Under the pieces are notes generated by a model that did not search any database, was not told the DNA's origin, and saw only the letters and a list, made by a program, of their open reading frames with translations. The position numbers and the translations under genes are program-made. 64,000 bases of DNA from JAJKIV01 sp036741775 (lineage in GTDB: Bacteria; Gemmatimonadota; Gemmatimonadetes; Gemmatimonadales; Gemmatimonadaceae): NCBI GenBank assembly GCA_036741775.1, contig DAINRQ010000031.1, forward strand, positions 1-64,000, in the 5' to 3' direction. This document shows, piece after piece, positions 1 to 8,954 of this stretch; within the stretch, counting starts at the first letter, position 1; each line of letters opens with the position of its first letter.

Positions 1-123
1 AACAGCGAGGTGGTGTGGCACGAGGGGAACTACCAGTCGTACATCGAGGACCTGAAGAAGCGGAAGGGTCCCGACGCGGATCAGCCGCACCGGGTGGCGT
101 ACAAGAAGCTGGTGCGTACGTAA
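1..123 (+). CDS. ettA: C-terminal end of energy-dependent translational throttle protein EttA (ABC-F ATPase), 5' truncated
   Basis: Forty codons remain before a TAA stop. The tail (WHEGNYQSY, then GPDADQPHRVAYKKL) matches the EttA C-terminus, where the last ABC domain ends with a Trp-x-Glu-Gly-Asn-Tyr segment followed by a basic DADQPHR-type tail. EttA is a ribosome-associated ABC-F protein that gates the first steps of elongation according to ATP/ADP level (family knowledge). The ATPase domains lie outside the window, so the call rests on the tail only. Confidence 0.72.
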   Translation, partial: NSEVVWHEGNYQSYIEDLKKRKGPDADQPHRVAYKKLVRT

Positions 124-174
124 CGCGAACCTGCAACCGGCCTAACGTGACGCGAGAGCTCGGGAGCTGACGCC

Positions 175-1935
175 ATGAAGATCTGGCGACGGGCTTCCGA
201 GCTTTCGCGCGTTACGCAGGCCGCGGTGAGCGGCCTGGGAGGCGTAGTCGTTACGCGAGCTTTTCCACTGATGGCCGTTGCTCTTACGCCGGTGGTCGCG
301 CGCGCACAGAGCGTGTTCGACTCCGTTCGAACAGCGTCCGGAGTTTGCTACGTTTGGCAGATGCCTGTTGGAGGGAGCGACTTCCCTCAGGACGCTTCGT
401 ATAGCCGGTGCGCGCTCGATCGGTTGCCAGTGCACCGAGAGACGCCCATGCCTCCGCCGCCGAGGTTCGCGACTGATGCCCGTGCCTCCTACATGGTCAT
501 CGTCAATGCCGACGGCACTGTCGACCCCGACCGTAGCCGCGGGATGACACGTGGCGGCGATACCGTCTTCTATCGCGAGGCGCTGGAGACGATCCGACGA
601 TGGCGCTTCGACCCCGGCAGGCGCGGTGGGAAGCCAGTCCGTAGCGCGTTCGCCATCGAGCTCGTGTCGGACTCGCGAGTCGACACGATTCCGTCGAGAC
701 TGGAGTGGGAGTACAGAGCGGGGCCCGTGAGCGATACGCTGCTGGGCCGGTGGGTGCGCGAAGCACCGCTGCCCGCATTCACGCAGTCGCAGGTCGACAG
801 CGTCCACGTGGCGATGGTGCGGCGACTCGTTCGCATGCAGGTCATCCTGCCGCGGCGGGAACGGCGGTACTGCGTGATTGTCCCACGCGCGGACTCCGCT
901 GACCAGACGCGAGCCACGCGGCTGCTGGCGCAAACGATGCCCGCACTGGCCACGTCGTTGGCGCCTAACGGGTGCGAGCGAACCCCCGGGATGCTGCGAC
1001 TCGTTCTCCCACCCGTGCACCACACCGAAGGGGGGCGTGGCGTGGTGAACCCGAGTGGTGACTTCCTGGCGAACTGGCCTCCCGGCTACGACGGGAGTAG
1101 TTGGCGAGCGTGGCGAGGGCGCTGCATTGCCGACGTGCCGACGCGCACGGCGACCGTCGCCATCGATTGTGGAGTGAATCCCGACTACGCCCCTGACGAG
1201 ATGCTTGCGTGGCGGGAACGGCACCCAGAGCACGGGCGTCCGAGGCCCGCGCTCGCCTATGCCGCTGGGGACTCGGTACGCGTGACGATCCTCGCGACCA
1301 CGAATGGCGCGTACATGACCGACACGCTGCGGTCGACCATTCGCTCGTTACCCGAGCTCGACGAGCGTGCCGTGCGAGACGCCGATCTTCCGTGTGGTGG
1401 CTGGTCCGTGCACTCGTCGCAGGCCGGCGAGATCTACGTCGTCAGTGGTGATCCGTCGTCCGCCTCGATGTTCATCACGCAGGCGACCAGCAGACCAACG
1501 CCGGATCAGCGCGGAAGATCGATGCAGTGCGGGCCCCAGGAACCTCGGACGACACAATTCGCGGCGTTTCTGCTCGGCGGGCTCGGAGACCGGGCCACCG
1601 CGCCGGTCACGCTGTGCTACTCCCGGTGTGCGAGAGCGTACGGCCTCGATCCGGCCCGCCATACACTGGCGGAGGATGCGCACGTGCGATTTCGCGTCGC
1701 CGATCTGCGCGCCGATACTCGCATGGGTGACAATCTCATATTCCGGATCATTGTCGAGCCAGCTCCGCGGTCGTTGCTGCCGATCGTGATCATCCGATCG
1801 CAGAACCGGTGGCCGACCTCGGCATGGCTCCCGAGGAGAGTCGCGAGCAACGCGTGGGACTATACCGTCCTTCGAGCCGACGGGTTTACAGACGACGATG
1901 AGGTGTACGTGTACCTCATCGCGCGAGACAAGTAA
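175..1935 (+). CDS. Secreted protein with a TonB C-terminal-like domain, otherwise unknown
   Basis: 586 aa. The N-terminus has a hydrophobic stretch (about residues 25-42, FPLMAVALTPVVARAQS) ending in an Ala-x-Ala-like cleavage site, so export is likely. Residues about 105-167 (VIVNADGTVD, then ALETIRRWRFDPGR and GGKPVRSAFAIELV) resemble the TonB C-terminal fold, which in many Gemmatimonadota and Bacteroidetes proteins occurs without the rest of TonB. The remaining 400 residues match nothing I recognise. It stands alone, 50 bp after the preceding gene. Start chosen at the ATG before the signal sequence. Confidence 0.6.
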   Translation: MKIWRRASELSRVTQAAVSGLGGVVVTRAFPLMAVALTPVVARAQSVFDSVRTASGVCYVWQMPVGGSDFPQDASYSRCALDRLPVHRETPMPPPPRFATDARASYMVIVNADGTVDPDRSRGMTRGGDTVFYREALETIRRWRFDPGRRGGKPVRSAFAIELVSDSRVDTIPSRLEWEYRAGPVSDTLLGRWVREAPLPAFTQSQVDSVHVAMVRRLVRMQVILPRRERRYCVIVPRADSADQTRATRLLAQTMPALATSLAPNGCERTPGMLRLVLPPVHHTEGGRGVVNPSGDFLANWPPGYDGSSWRAWRGRCIADVPTRTATVAIDCGVNPDYAPDEMLAWRERHPEHGRPRPALAYAAGDSVRVTILATTNGAYMTDTLRSTIRSLPELDERAVRDADLPCGGWSVHSSQAGEIYVVSGDPSSASMFITQATSRPTPDQRGRSMQCGPQEPRTTQFAAFLLGGLGDRATAPVTLCYSRCARAYGLDPARHTLAEDAHVRFRVADLRADTRMGDNLIFRIIVEPAPRSLLPIVIIRSQNRWPTSAWLPRRVASNAWDYTVLRADGFTDDDEVYVYLIARDK

Positions 1936-2300
1936 TGCCCAGGATCGGCAGGTAGCCGGACGTCGGGACCTGTCGGGGCATCGCAGGGACACGCGGCCAG
2001 CAGCAAGGCCGTTCGCGCCAACGGTTGGCAGCGCGTCATGGGTGATCTCCAGGAAAGTCGTAAGGCTCGCTAGCAGCGCTCCGCGGCTGGGCGTTCAAGC
2101 GGTCGCGGCGATCCTTGCGCTCCCTTCACCACCTGGGTGATGCGCAAAATCGCCCTCGATACCCGACACGACACGGTCGGACGTGCAGCGTCTTCGAAGG
2201 GACCCGATCGCCCGCGGCGCTGGGGATGGCGGTGCGCCCCTTGCGTTCCCGAACCGGTACCGGAATGTCGCCGGCCTCTGTCCTTCTGCTTCATGACCTC
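1936..2300. other. Intergenic, no gene seen
   Basis: About 365 bp between two plus-strand genes. Open frames continue upstream of the next gene but the peptide they encode has no recognisable features; the signal peptide of the next protein fixes its start at 2301. Confidence 0.5.
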
Positions 2301-3053
2301 ATGACCCGCATTCCGTCGCTTGCCCTCACCGTCGCTGCGCTCGCCATCCCGTGTACCCTCGCCGCGCAGACCCCTCGGCTCATCCTCGAGCTCGAGGGCG
2401 GCGCCGCCTGGCAGAGCTACAACGACGTCGAGATCCCGAACGACGGATCGGCTACGCGCTTTTCTCTCTCCGACCTCACCGGTCGGGGACCCTGGCCCGC
2501 CGGCCGCGTCTACCTAACGTGGAACGTCGGTGAGCGACACGGCCTGCGCGCACTTGCCGCGCCCTTCTCGCTCACCGAGACGGGCGTGCCCGAAGCGCCG
2601 ATCGACTTCGAGGGTGCGCGCTTCGCTGCCGGCGTGCCCCTCGATGCGACCTACACGTTCAACTCGTACCGACTCACCTACCGTTACCGCGTCCGCAGAA
2701 CCGAGCGCACGACGGCGTGGGTCGGCTTCACGGCGAAGGTGCGCGATGCGACCGTCGAGCTGGAGCAAGGCGCGACCGCGCGCCGCAAGGACAACGTCGG
2801 GTTCGTGCCGCTCCTGCACCTCGCCGGTGAGTGGCGCGCAGTGCCGCGCTGGCGCCTCTCGTTCGACGCCGATGCGCTCGCCGGTGGTCCCGGTCGCGCC
2901 ATCGATACCGCGTTGAAGGTCGGATATGACCTCAGTAACGACTTCACGCTCCAGGCCGGCTACCGCACCCTCGAGGGAGGCGCCGACGTCGAGGAGACCT
3001 ACAACTTCGCCTGGATCCACTACGCCGTGGCCTCGATCGTCTGGCGGCGCTAA
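2301..3053 (+). CDS. Outer-membrane beta-barrel protein (unknown role)
   Basis: 250 aa. The first 23 residues (MTRIPSLALTVAALAIPCTLAAQ) form a clear signal peptide with cleavage after Ala-x-Ala, so I place the start here although the frame is open 186 bp further upstream. The mature part alternates polar and hydrophobic residues in strands such as RVYLTWNVG, YRLTYRYRV, TAWVGFTAKV and FTLQAGYRTLEGG, and ends in a terminal strand finishing VWRR. This is the pattern of an 8-10-strand OmpW/OmpA-type barrel. No specific substrate can be proposed. Confidence 0.65.
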   Translation: MTRIPSLALTVAALAIPCTLAAQTPRLILELEGGAAWQSYNDVEIPNDGSATRFSLSDLTGRGPWPAGRVYLTWNVGERHGLRALAAPFSLTETGVPEAPIDFEGARFAAGVPLDATYTFNSYRLTYRYRVRRTERTTAWVGFTAKVRDATVELEQGATARRKDNVGFVPLLHLAGEWRAVPRWRLSFDADALAGGPGRAIDTALKVGYDLSNDFTLQAGYRTLEGGADVEETYNFAWIHYAVASIVWRR

Positions 3054-3236
3054 CCGCCGGCACTGGTTGCTCGGCTCTGCCGGGTGCGGCTACGTGAAGC
3101 TGGAGCCGCGGAGCACTGCGACGCATCCGGGTGACGGCGTCGTCGATCGCTGTCCAACGCCATGACCGGCGTCCTTCGTGACGCCGCGCCGCGTTCGCTC
3201 TCATTCGCCGGTCCGCGATTAGCACAGTTCGAGGGG

Positions 3237-3560
3237 ATGGGATACGCGCTGCGGCGCATCCGCCGCGAGCCCGGCTTCGCCGTATTCGCCGTGGCCATGA
3301 TGGACCGGGCCGTGTCACCACGTCGCTTCATCCTCGAGATCCTCGGCGCGTTCGCCGGGACGGTGCAGCTGCTCGCCGCGCTCGGGATCCACGCGGTGCT
3401 GTCGTACTCCGTGAGTCAGCGCATCCGAGAGATCGGCATTCGCATGGCGCTCGGAGAGTTGTCGGCGAGCGTTCGCCGTCGCGTTGTCGCCCGAACCCTG
3501 ATGCTGGCGGGCCTGGGGGTCGTGCTCGGCGCGGCGGTCTCGCTCGGAGCCTACTGGTGA
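3237..3560 (+). pseudogene. Relic of an ADOP-type FtsX-like permease with an internal deletion
   Basis: The reading frame joins the very start of an ADOP permease (GYALRRIRREPGFAVFAVA, the conserved first cytoplasmic segment) directly to the C-terminal membrane module (VSPRRFILEILGAFAGTVQLLAALGIHAVLSYSV, then QRIREIGIRMALGE). In a full protein these lie about 650-700 residues apart, so most of the gene has been lost in frame. It also stops at LGAYW, before the last transmembrane helix and the PARRA motif near the usual C-terminus. A complete paralogue is at 11268-13973. Could still be translated, but cannot be a working permease. Confidence 0.75.
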
Positions 3561-3659
3561 CAATCCGGTACAGCCAGGACCTCGGACCTTGTCCGGCCGG
3601 GGCATCGGCCCGGATCGCACGAGGATCGTTAGGGTCCGGACCCCAGCGGGGGCGCTCTC

Positions 3660-4173
3660 GCCGTTCCTGCCGGATTGCATGGAGACACGCGCAGGCGTGC
3701 CGAGGCCAGTCAGGTCGTCGGCCATTGCGCCGAGGAGCGCGTCGATCGCGGGAAGTGCGTCGGCGGCCCGCACGNNNNNNNNNNNNNNNNNNNNNNNNNN
3801 NNNNNNNNNNNNNNNNNNNNNNNNNNNNNNNNNNNNNNNNNNNNNNNNNNNNNNNNNNNNNNNNNNNNNNNNNNCGCACGGCGAGATTCGACGGTGGCGC
3901 GCCGACCTGCCTCGCTGCCGCCGCAACGGCATCGCCGAGCACTCGCGCCACCCCGGCCGCGTCGGACGGCGGGTGCGCGATGAGGTCGACGTGGAGCGGG
4001 ATGGCTCCAGCGGTGACGAGGAGCATCGCGGGTCGCGCCGATGCATCATCGCTTACGCGAGCGGCGACTGGAGCGAGGTCCGCCTCCCAGTCAACGCCGG
4101 CCCATGGCTCGTTCCTTGACGCATCGTTCTCCCACTCGGGCGATTCGGGTACACGTTCCCGTTCCTCCCGCAA
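3660..4173 (-). CDS. Hypothetical protein interrupted by an assembly gap (partial; ends not fixed)
   Basis: On the minus strand the sequence before the gap reads like a real protein (AGVDWEADLAPVAARVSDD, PAMLLVTAGAIPLHVDLIAHPP, ARVLGDAVAAAARQVG). After the N run a different frame continues plausibly (VRAADALPAIDALLGAMADDL). The frame change follows naturally if the 100 N are an arbitrary length, so I read one gene. The TTG at 4173 is the first usable start, but the frame is open for about 100 bp upstream and encodes a Cys-rich stretch (C-x10-C-x3-C-x2-C) that may be the true N-terminus. The 3' end is not determinable. Function unknown. Confidence 0.35.
3775..3874. other. Assembly gap (100 N)
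   Basis: Exactly 100 N, the conventional placeholder for a scaffold join of unknown size. It splits the minus-strand gene around it. Confidence 0.98.
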
Positions 4174-4315
4174 TCTGCGTAGCCGACCCTCCAGGGTACA
4201 CTCGACGCATTGCGCGCGACACCCCGTCGGCTCGCCAGCCAGGGTCGTTACGCACGTGAGCGCGGTGGCCTAATCGGGCGGAGAGGTCGAGTCGCCCCCG
4301 AGCTCATCGGGCGCG

Positions 4316-4513
4316 CTACTGGTCCCGGTCGTCGAGCTCGTAGCGGCCGCTCTCGGTGTACGCGAAGTCGAGGGACGGGTCGGATACTTTTCGTTTGCAG
4401 CTGGTGACGCCCGTCGGAGCGGAGGAGAGGCGGACGATCTGAAAGCCCTCGTCCAATGCCCAGATGCCGACCTGCGGGTTTCCCTCCCGCTCGCGCGCGA
4501 CCGAAGCGATCAT
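4316..4513 (-). CDS. Small hypothetical protein (65 aa)
   Basis: The segment from the ATG at 4513 reads MIASVAREREGNPQVGIWA, then DEGFQIVRLSSAPTGVTSC and DFAYTESGRYELDDRDQ before a TAG. Composition is less Arg-rich than antisense shadows in this genome, which favours real coding, but I recognise no family. It diverges from pepT, whose start is 67 bp away. Low certainty. Confidence 0.35.
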   Translation of the reverse strand: MIASVAREREGNPQVGIWALDEGFQIVRLSSAPTGVTSCKRKVSDPSLDFAYTESGRYELDDRDQ

Positions 4514-4579
4514 GCCCCTACCTCCGACTACTCGACGGCCCAACGTGCGCAATCCGACGCCAACGCGACAGGACCCATC

Positions 4580-5911
4580 ATGACCACACTGAACGCTTCG
4601 GCTGCGCGCGCGAGCTCGGCGCCGGCGGAGAGATCGGAGTTCGATCACGAGGTCGAAGAGCGTCTACTGCGCTACGCGCGCATCGACACGGAGAGCGACG
4701 AGAAATCCACGACGTCGCCGAGCACGGCGAGGCAGTACGATCTGCTTCGGCTGCTCGTGGACGAGCTCCAGTCGATCGGGGCGGACGACGTTCGGCTTAC
4801 CGGCTACGGCGCGGTGCTTGCGACGATACCAGCCACAACGACCGATGCGGTCCCGACGATCGCCTTCCTCGCGCACGTAGACACGGCTCCGCAGTTCACC
4901 GGAGCCGGCGTCAAGCCGATCGTGCATCGCGCGTACTCTGGCGGTGACATCGTCCTGCCCGATAATGCGAATGTCGTACTGTCCCCGGGGCGGTATCCTT
5001 ACCTCGGGACGAAGGTCGGGGATGACATCGTCACGGCCAGCGGCACCACTTTGTTAGGCGCCGACGATAAGGCCGGTGTCGCGATCATCATGACGGCGGC
5101 TCGTCACCTCGTTGCGCATCCGGACGTGCCGCACGGCCCGATTCGCATATGCTTCACGCCGGACGAGGAGATCGGACGGGGGGTTCACGCCAATCTGCCG
5201 GAGGACCTGAAGGCCGACGTCGCGTACACGCTCGACGGGGCCGAGCTCGGCGAAGTCGTCTACGAAACCTTTTCGGCCGACAAGGCACTCGTGCAGGTGC
5301 AGGGTGTCTCGATTCACCCCGGGTATGCGAAGGACACGCTGGTCAACGCACTCCATCTAGCCGCGAAGATCATCGACACGTTGCCGCATGTCACGCGCAC
5401 GCCTGAGACCACATCCGGCCCAGAGGGATTCATCCACTTGTACGAGATGAGCGGCACAGCCGCCGCGGCGGACCTCCACTTCATTCTGCGCGACTTCGAG
5501 CTGGACGGGTTGGCCGCACACGGCGATCTGTTGCAGAAGGTCTGCGCCACGGTGGGAGCGACCGAGCCGCGTGCCCGGATCACGTGCACGATCACTCGAC
5601 AGTATCGCAACATGCGGTACTGGCTCGAGCGCGACATGCGTCCGGTCGAGCTGGCGTTCGAGGCGTGCCGGCGCATGGGTATCGAGCCCATCTCAACGCC
5701 GACGCGCGGCGGCACTGACGGCTCGCGCCTGACCGAAATGGGGGTGCCGACGCCGAACCTGTTTACCGGCATGCAGAACATTCACGGACCGCACGAGTGG
5801 GTCAGCGTGCAGGACATGGCCCGGGCCACGGGCGTGTGCATCAAGCTTGCGGAACTTTGGAGCGCGGCGAGAACAGCGCACCGGCCAACGGTCGCGGCAG
5901 GACCGGGATGA
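4580..5911 (+). CDS. pepT: Peptidase T (tripeptide aminopeptidase)
   Basis: 443 aa, slightly longer than the usual ~410 because of an Ala/Ser-rich N-terminal extension. M20-family signatures are complete: HVDT with the first zinc ligand at about residue 99, GADDKAG (metal-bridging Asp about 162), FTPDEEIG (catalytic Glu and metal Glu about 196-197), a TLDGAELGE segment, RGGTDGS and the final metal His in NIHGPHEW. PepT removes the N-terminal residue of tripeptides in the cytoplasm. It is monocistronic here; the next plus-strand gene begins about 190 bp downstream. Confidence 0.93.
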   Translation: MTTLNASAARASSAPAERSEFDHEVEERLLRYARIDTESDEKSTTSPSTARQYDLLRLLVDELQSIGADDVRLTGYGAVLATIPATTTDAVPTIAFLAHVDTAPQFTGAGVKPIVHRAYSGGDIVLPDNANVVLSPGRYPYLGTKVGDDIVTASGTTLLGADDKAGVAIIMTAARHLVAHPDVPHGPIRICFTPDEEIGRGVHANLPEDLKADVAYTLDGAELGEVVYETFSADKALVQVQGVSIHPGYAKDTLVNALHLAAKIIDTLPHVTRTPETTSGPEGFIHLYEMSGTAAAADLHFILRDFELDGLAAHGDLLQKVCATVGATEPRARITCTITRQYRNMRYWLERDMRPVELAFEACRRMGIEPISTPTRGGTDGSRLTEMGVPTPNLFTGMQNIHGPHEWVSVQDMARATGVCIKLAELWSAARTAHRPTVAAGPG

Positions 5912-6098
5912 CCTCGTTGAAAACGAGTCTGTCGGTCATCACGCCACTGACCGGGCCACGCCGAGTGAACAGCCGAGTGGCCACCGCGTTGTCACCATAG
6001 ACGCGGGCCACGATCTCGCGCTGATTCACACCCTCATGCCGCGGCGCGGACGTCGTGATGGCGTTGCTCGTGGGCCGCGAGGCTGCGATAGTCCGGGC

Positions 6099-6860
6099 AT
6101 GTGTGTCCTCGCAATCGCCTGGCGCGCCCACCCGCGCTGGCACCTGGTCGCGGCCGGCAACCGCGACGAGCTCCATGCCCGCCCCGCGGACCCGCTGGCG
6201 CGATGGGACCGGCCGGATCACGTGCTCGCGGGGCGGGACCTGCAGTCGCGCGGCACCTGGCTCGGTGTCTCCGAGCGCGGGCACTTCGCCGTGGTCACCA
6301 ACCTCAGGGGGCATGGTACGCCCGAGGGAGGCCGCGTGTCGCGCGGAGCGCTGGTGACGGCGGTCCTGTCGGGTGAAGGAAAGTACGCGGATCCTTCCGA
6401 TGCCGAGCTCGCGGACTTCAATCCGTTCAACCTGATCGTCGCCGGTCTCGAACACGCCAGTTTCTTCTCGAACCAGCCGGCGAGCGCTCGCTGCATCCTG
6501 GCGCCCGGGATCTACGGGTTATCCAACGGCGCCCTCGACGAGCCCTGGCCCAAGACGATGCGGCTCAAATCCCGCCTCCTCGAGTGGATCGTCCGGGGCA
6601 TCGATGCGCCGGAGGCCCTGCTCGAAGACCTGCGTGAGGACACGCTCCCCGACGTTGGTGTTCACTCCGCCGTTCCGTCCGACGTGCCACTGGAGCCGCC
6701 GCTGTCTCCGATCTTCATCCGCCAGCCGGTCTACGGGACGCGATGCAGCACCGTGGTGGCCATTGACCATCAGGGGCACGGGGTCATCATCGAGCGCCGC
6801 TATTCACCGGCGGGCGAGGCGACGGGCGAGACCGCACTTCGCTTCTCCTGGCCCATGTGA
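6099..6860 (+). CDS. NRDE family protein (TANGO2-like)
   Basis: 253 aa. The protein starts Met-Cys-Val-Leu, exposing Cys2, and carries the family's NRDE box (AAGNRDELHARPADPLARW), which gives the family its name. Further conserved blocks are GTWLGVSERGHFAVVTNLR, the SRGALV segment and the late GTRCSTVVAIDHQG. The start was chosen because family members begin directly at MC; the open frame continues upstream without similarity. Biochemical role of NRDE proteins in bacteria is unsettled; eukaryotic TANGO2 is linked to Golgi/haem handling. Converges with pncB with 15 bp between stops. Confidence 0.85.
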   Translation: MCVLAIAWRAHPRWHLVAAGNRDELHARPADPLARWDRPDHVLAGRDLQSRGTWLGVSERGHFAVVTNLRGHGTPEGGRVSRGALVTAVLSGEGKYADPSDAELADFNPFNLIVAGLEHASFFSNQPASARCILAPGIYGLSNGALDEPWPKTMRLKSRLLEWIVRGIDAPEALLEDLREDTLPDVGVHSAVPSDVPLEPPLSPIFIRQPVYGTRCSTVVAIDHQGHGVIIERRYSPAGEATGETALRFSWPM

Positions 6861-6875
6861 CCCGCCCCGAAACGT

Positions 6876-8360
6876 TCAGCGCTGTGTGCCCCGCGCCTCC
6901 AGCACCAGCGCCATCTTCCGCTCGTACAGTCCGCGCTCCAGCCCAACCGGATACCGGTGCGGGTTCACGAGCCGCTTGACCCCTGCGTGGAACCCCGCCA
7001 ACTCTCGCCGCGCTCTCTCCTGAGCAGCTGACAGCGGCTCCGCCTCGTGCAATCGCACGCCGGCGCGCATTGCCGGCCGGAGCAACAGGTTGTGCGGGCA
7101 GTCAGCGGCGAAGCGCTTGCGGCGCGTCGGGTCGAGCGGATCTACCATCGTCGCGTCGCCCGGTGCGAGCGGACTCAGCTCATCGATCAGCATGTCGCCC
7201 GCGAAAGTCGCGCGCGACGCATCCGCGTTCGTCTCGTGATATCGGCGAACCTGAAGCAGCCCCGGGTTCGTCGTCTTCACCGCCTGCTCCGAGACCTTCA
7301 CCCTTGGCAGCCACTCGCCGCTCGCATCACGGATCGCGGTGAGCTTGTACACGACGCCGAGCGCGGGCTGGTCGTACGCGGTTGCGAGGCGCGTACCGAC
7401 TCCCCACACGGTGATCTCGGCCCCCTGCTGCTTGAGACTCGTGATCACGTGCTCATCGAGCTCGTTGGTCGCGAGGATCTGTGTGTCGGTAAAGCCGGCG
7501 TCATCGAGCAGTCGCCGCGCCTCGATGCTCAGGTACGCGAGGTCTCCGGAGTCGAGGCGAACGCCAAGCAACCGGTGGCCCTGCGCGCGGAGGCGGCGCC
7601 CGACCTCGATGGCGTGCCTCACGCCGTCGAGCGTGTCGTAGGTGTCCACGAGGAACACAACGTTGTTAGGCATCGCGTCCGCGTACGCGGTGAACGCCTC
7701 GAGCTCGTCGTCGAAGACCATCACCCAGCTGTGTGCGTGTGTCCCTTTCACCGGGATGCCGAAGCGCTGCCCCGCGAGCACGTTCGAGGTGGACGTACAG
7801 CCACCCACGAACGCCGCTCGGCTCGCCGCGAGCCCCCCGTTAGGCCCCTGTGCACGCCGCAGCCCGAACTCGATCACTTCACCACCGTCCGCCGCGAGGC
7901 ACATGCGCGCGGCCTTTGTCGCGACCAGGGTGGGAAAGCCGATGTGTGTGAGCAGCGCAGTCTCCACGAGCTGCGCCTGGAGCAGCGGGCCACGCACGCG
8001 CACCAGCGGCTCGTTCGGAAACACGACGGTTCCTTCGGCCACCATGTCCACGTCGAGCGCGAGCTGCATCGAGCCGAGCGCGTCGAGGAATTCTCGCGGG
8101 AAGAGGGGTGACGCATCTGCGCCGCGGAGCGTGGCGAGATAGGCGAGATCTTCGTCGGTGAATCGCAGCCCTTCGAGGTAGTCCAGCGCGGGCTCGAGTC
8201 CGCAGGCTACGGTGTATCCGCCGCGGAAGGGAGCGGTCCGGAAATACAGATGAAAGGCGGCCTCCTGCTCGGCGCGCCCTTCGCGCCAGTAGCCGAGCGC
8301 CATCGTGAGCTCGTACAGGTCCGTGAGGAGTGCGGAAGCACCGGGTTCGGCGGCATTCAT
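6876..8360 (-). CDS. pncB: Nicotinate phosphoribosyltransferase
   Basis: 494 aa. Makes nicotinate mononucleotide from nicotinate and PRPP in the NAD salvage (Preiss-Handler) route. Family hallmarks: LLTDLYELTMALGYW at the N-terminus, the substrate loop EFGLRRAQGPNGG, GTHAHSWVM (the His phosphorylated during catalysis lies in this area), GVRLDSGDLAYLS for phosphate binding, and ILATNELDEHVI with GVGTRLATAYDQPALGVVYKL. Monocistronic. Diverges from the VOC gene at 8475 with 114 bp between starts. Confidence 0.94.
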   Translation of the reverse strand: MNAAEPGASALLTDLYELTMALGYWREGRAEQEAAFHLYFRTAPFRGGYTVACGLEPALDYLEGLRFTDEDLAYLATLRGADASPLFPREFLDALGSMQLALDVDMVAEGTVVFPNEPLVRVRGPLLQAQLVETALLTHIGFPTLVATKAARMCLAADGGEVIEFGLRRAQGPNGGLAASRAAFVGGCTSTSNVLAGQRFGIPVKGTHAHSWVMVFDDELEAFTAYADAMPNNVVFLVDTYDTLDGVRHAIEVGRRLRAQGHRLLGVRLDSGDLAYLSIEARRLLDDAGFTDTQILATNELDEHVITSLKQQGAEITVWGVGTRLATAYDQPALGVVYKLTAIRDASGEWLPRVKVSEQAVKTTNPGLLQVRRYHETNADASRATFAGDMLIDELSPLAPGDATMVDPLDPTRRKRFAADCPHNLLLRPAMRAGVRLHEAEPLSAAQERARRELAGFHAGVKRLVNPHRYPVGLERGLYERKMALVLEARGTQR

Positions 8361-8474
8361 GGGTTGCGGAGTCGATTTCGCGATGTCGATTTCGTCGCGG
8401 CTCGTTCGACGTCAGGATGGAAGCCGTCGTAAACTGTCCGGGCTCATCCCGGCGAACCATACCCTGAGGATTTC

Positions 8475-8912
8475 ATGGCCCGCGTCAGCACGTACCTCAA
8501 CTTCGCGCGCTCCACCGAGGAGGCGTTCACCTTCTACCGCTCTGTCTTCGGCACCGAGTTCTGCGGGCCGATCATGCGATTCAGCGACATCCCGACGCAA
8601 CCAGGTCAGCCACCGCTCGCCGAGGCGGACAGGAACCTCGTGATGCACGTCGAGCTTCCCATCCTGGCTGGCCACGTGCTCATGGGAACCGATGCCCCGG
8701 AGTCGATGGGTTTCACGCTCACGCAGGGGAACACGGTCACGATCAACCTCGAGCCGGACACGCGTGCCGAGACTGACAGGCTGTTCGCGGCACTCGGGCA
8801 GGGCGGGAAGGCCGATATGCCGCTCCAGGAGATGTTCTGGGGCGACTACTTCGGGATCCTCGTCGACAGGTTCGGGATCCGCTGGATGTTCAACTGCAGC
8901 AGCAAGACCTAG
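8475..8912 (+). CDS. VOC family protein (PhnB/YjdN-like glyoxalase fold)
   Basis: 145 aa, a single pair of beta-alpha-beta-beta-beta modules. Typical segments are STYLNFARSTEEAFTFYRSVFG at the start, LVMHVELPILAGHVLMGTDAP, and the C-terminal WGDYFGILVDRFGIRWMFN. This matches the PhnB-like 3-demethylubiquinone-methyltransferase-like subgroup, usually of unknown substrate. Not part of an operon. Confidence 0.85.
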   Translation: MARVSTYLNFARSTEEAFTFYRSVFGTEFCGPIMRFSDIPTQPGQPPLAEADRNLVMHVELPILAGHVLMGTDAPESMGFTLTQGNTVTINLEPDTRAETDRLFAALGQGGKADMPLQEMFWGDYFGILVDRFGIRWMFNCSSKT

Positions 8913-8954
8913 CACTCTGGACGGCCGGTGCTTCACTGCGGAGGACAAGCGCAG

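Noticed and set aside
3560..3640. Minus-strand peptide SWLYRIVTSRLRA resembling a sigma-factor region 2
   Set aside because: No other sigma-factor region follows; another frame there fits the gene across the gap better.
5912..6050. Minus-strand stretch reading NQREIVARVYGDNAVATRLF, similar in look to the end of a SnoaL/DUF4440 protein
   Set aside because: Too short, no start or rest of domain, and it runs into the pepT 3' end. At most a decayed fragment.
7047..8111. Long plus-strand open frame (about 354 codons)
   Set aside because: Antisense to the well-conserved pncB; His/Arg-rich composition without motifs, typical of shadow frames in high-GC DNA.
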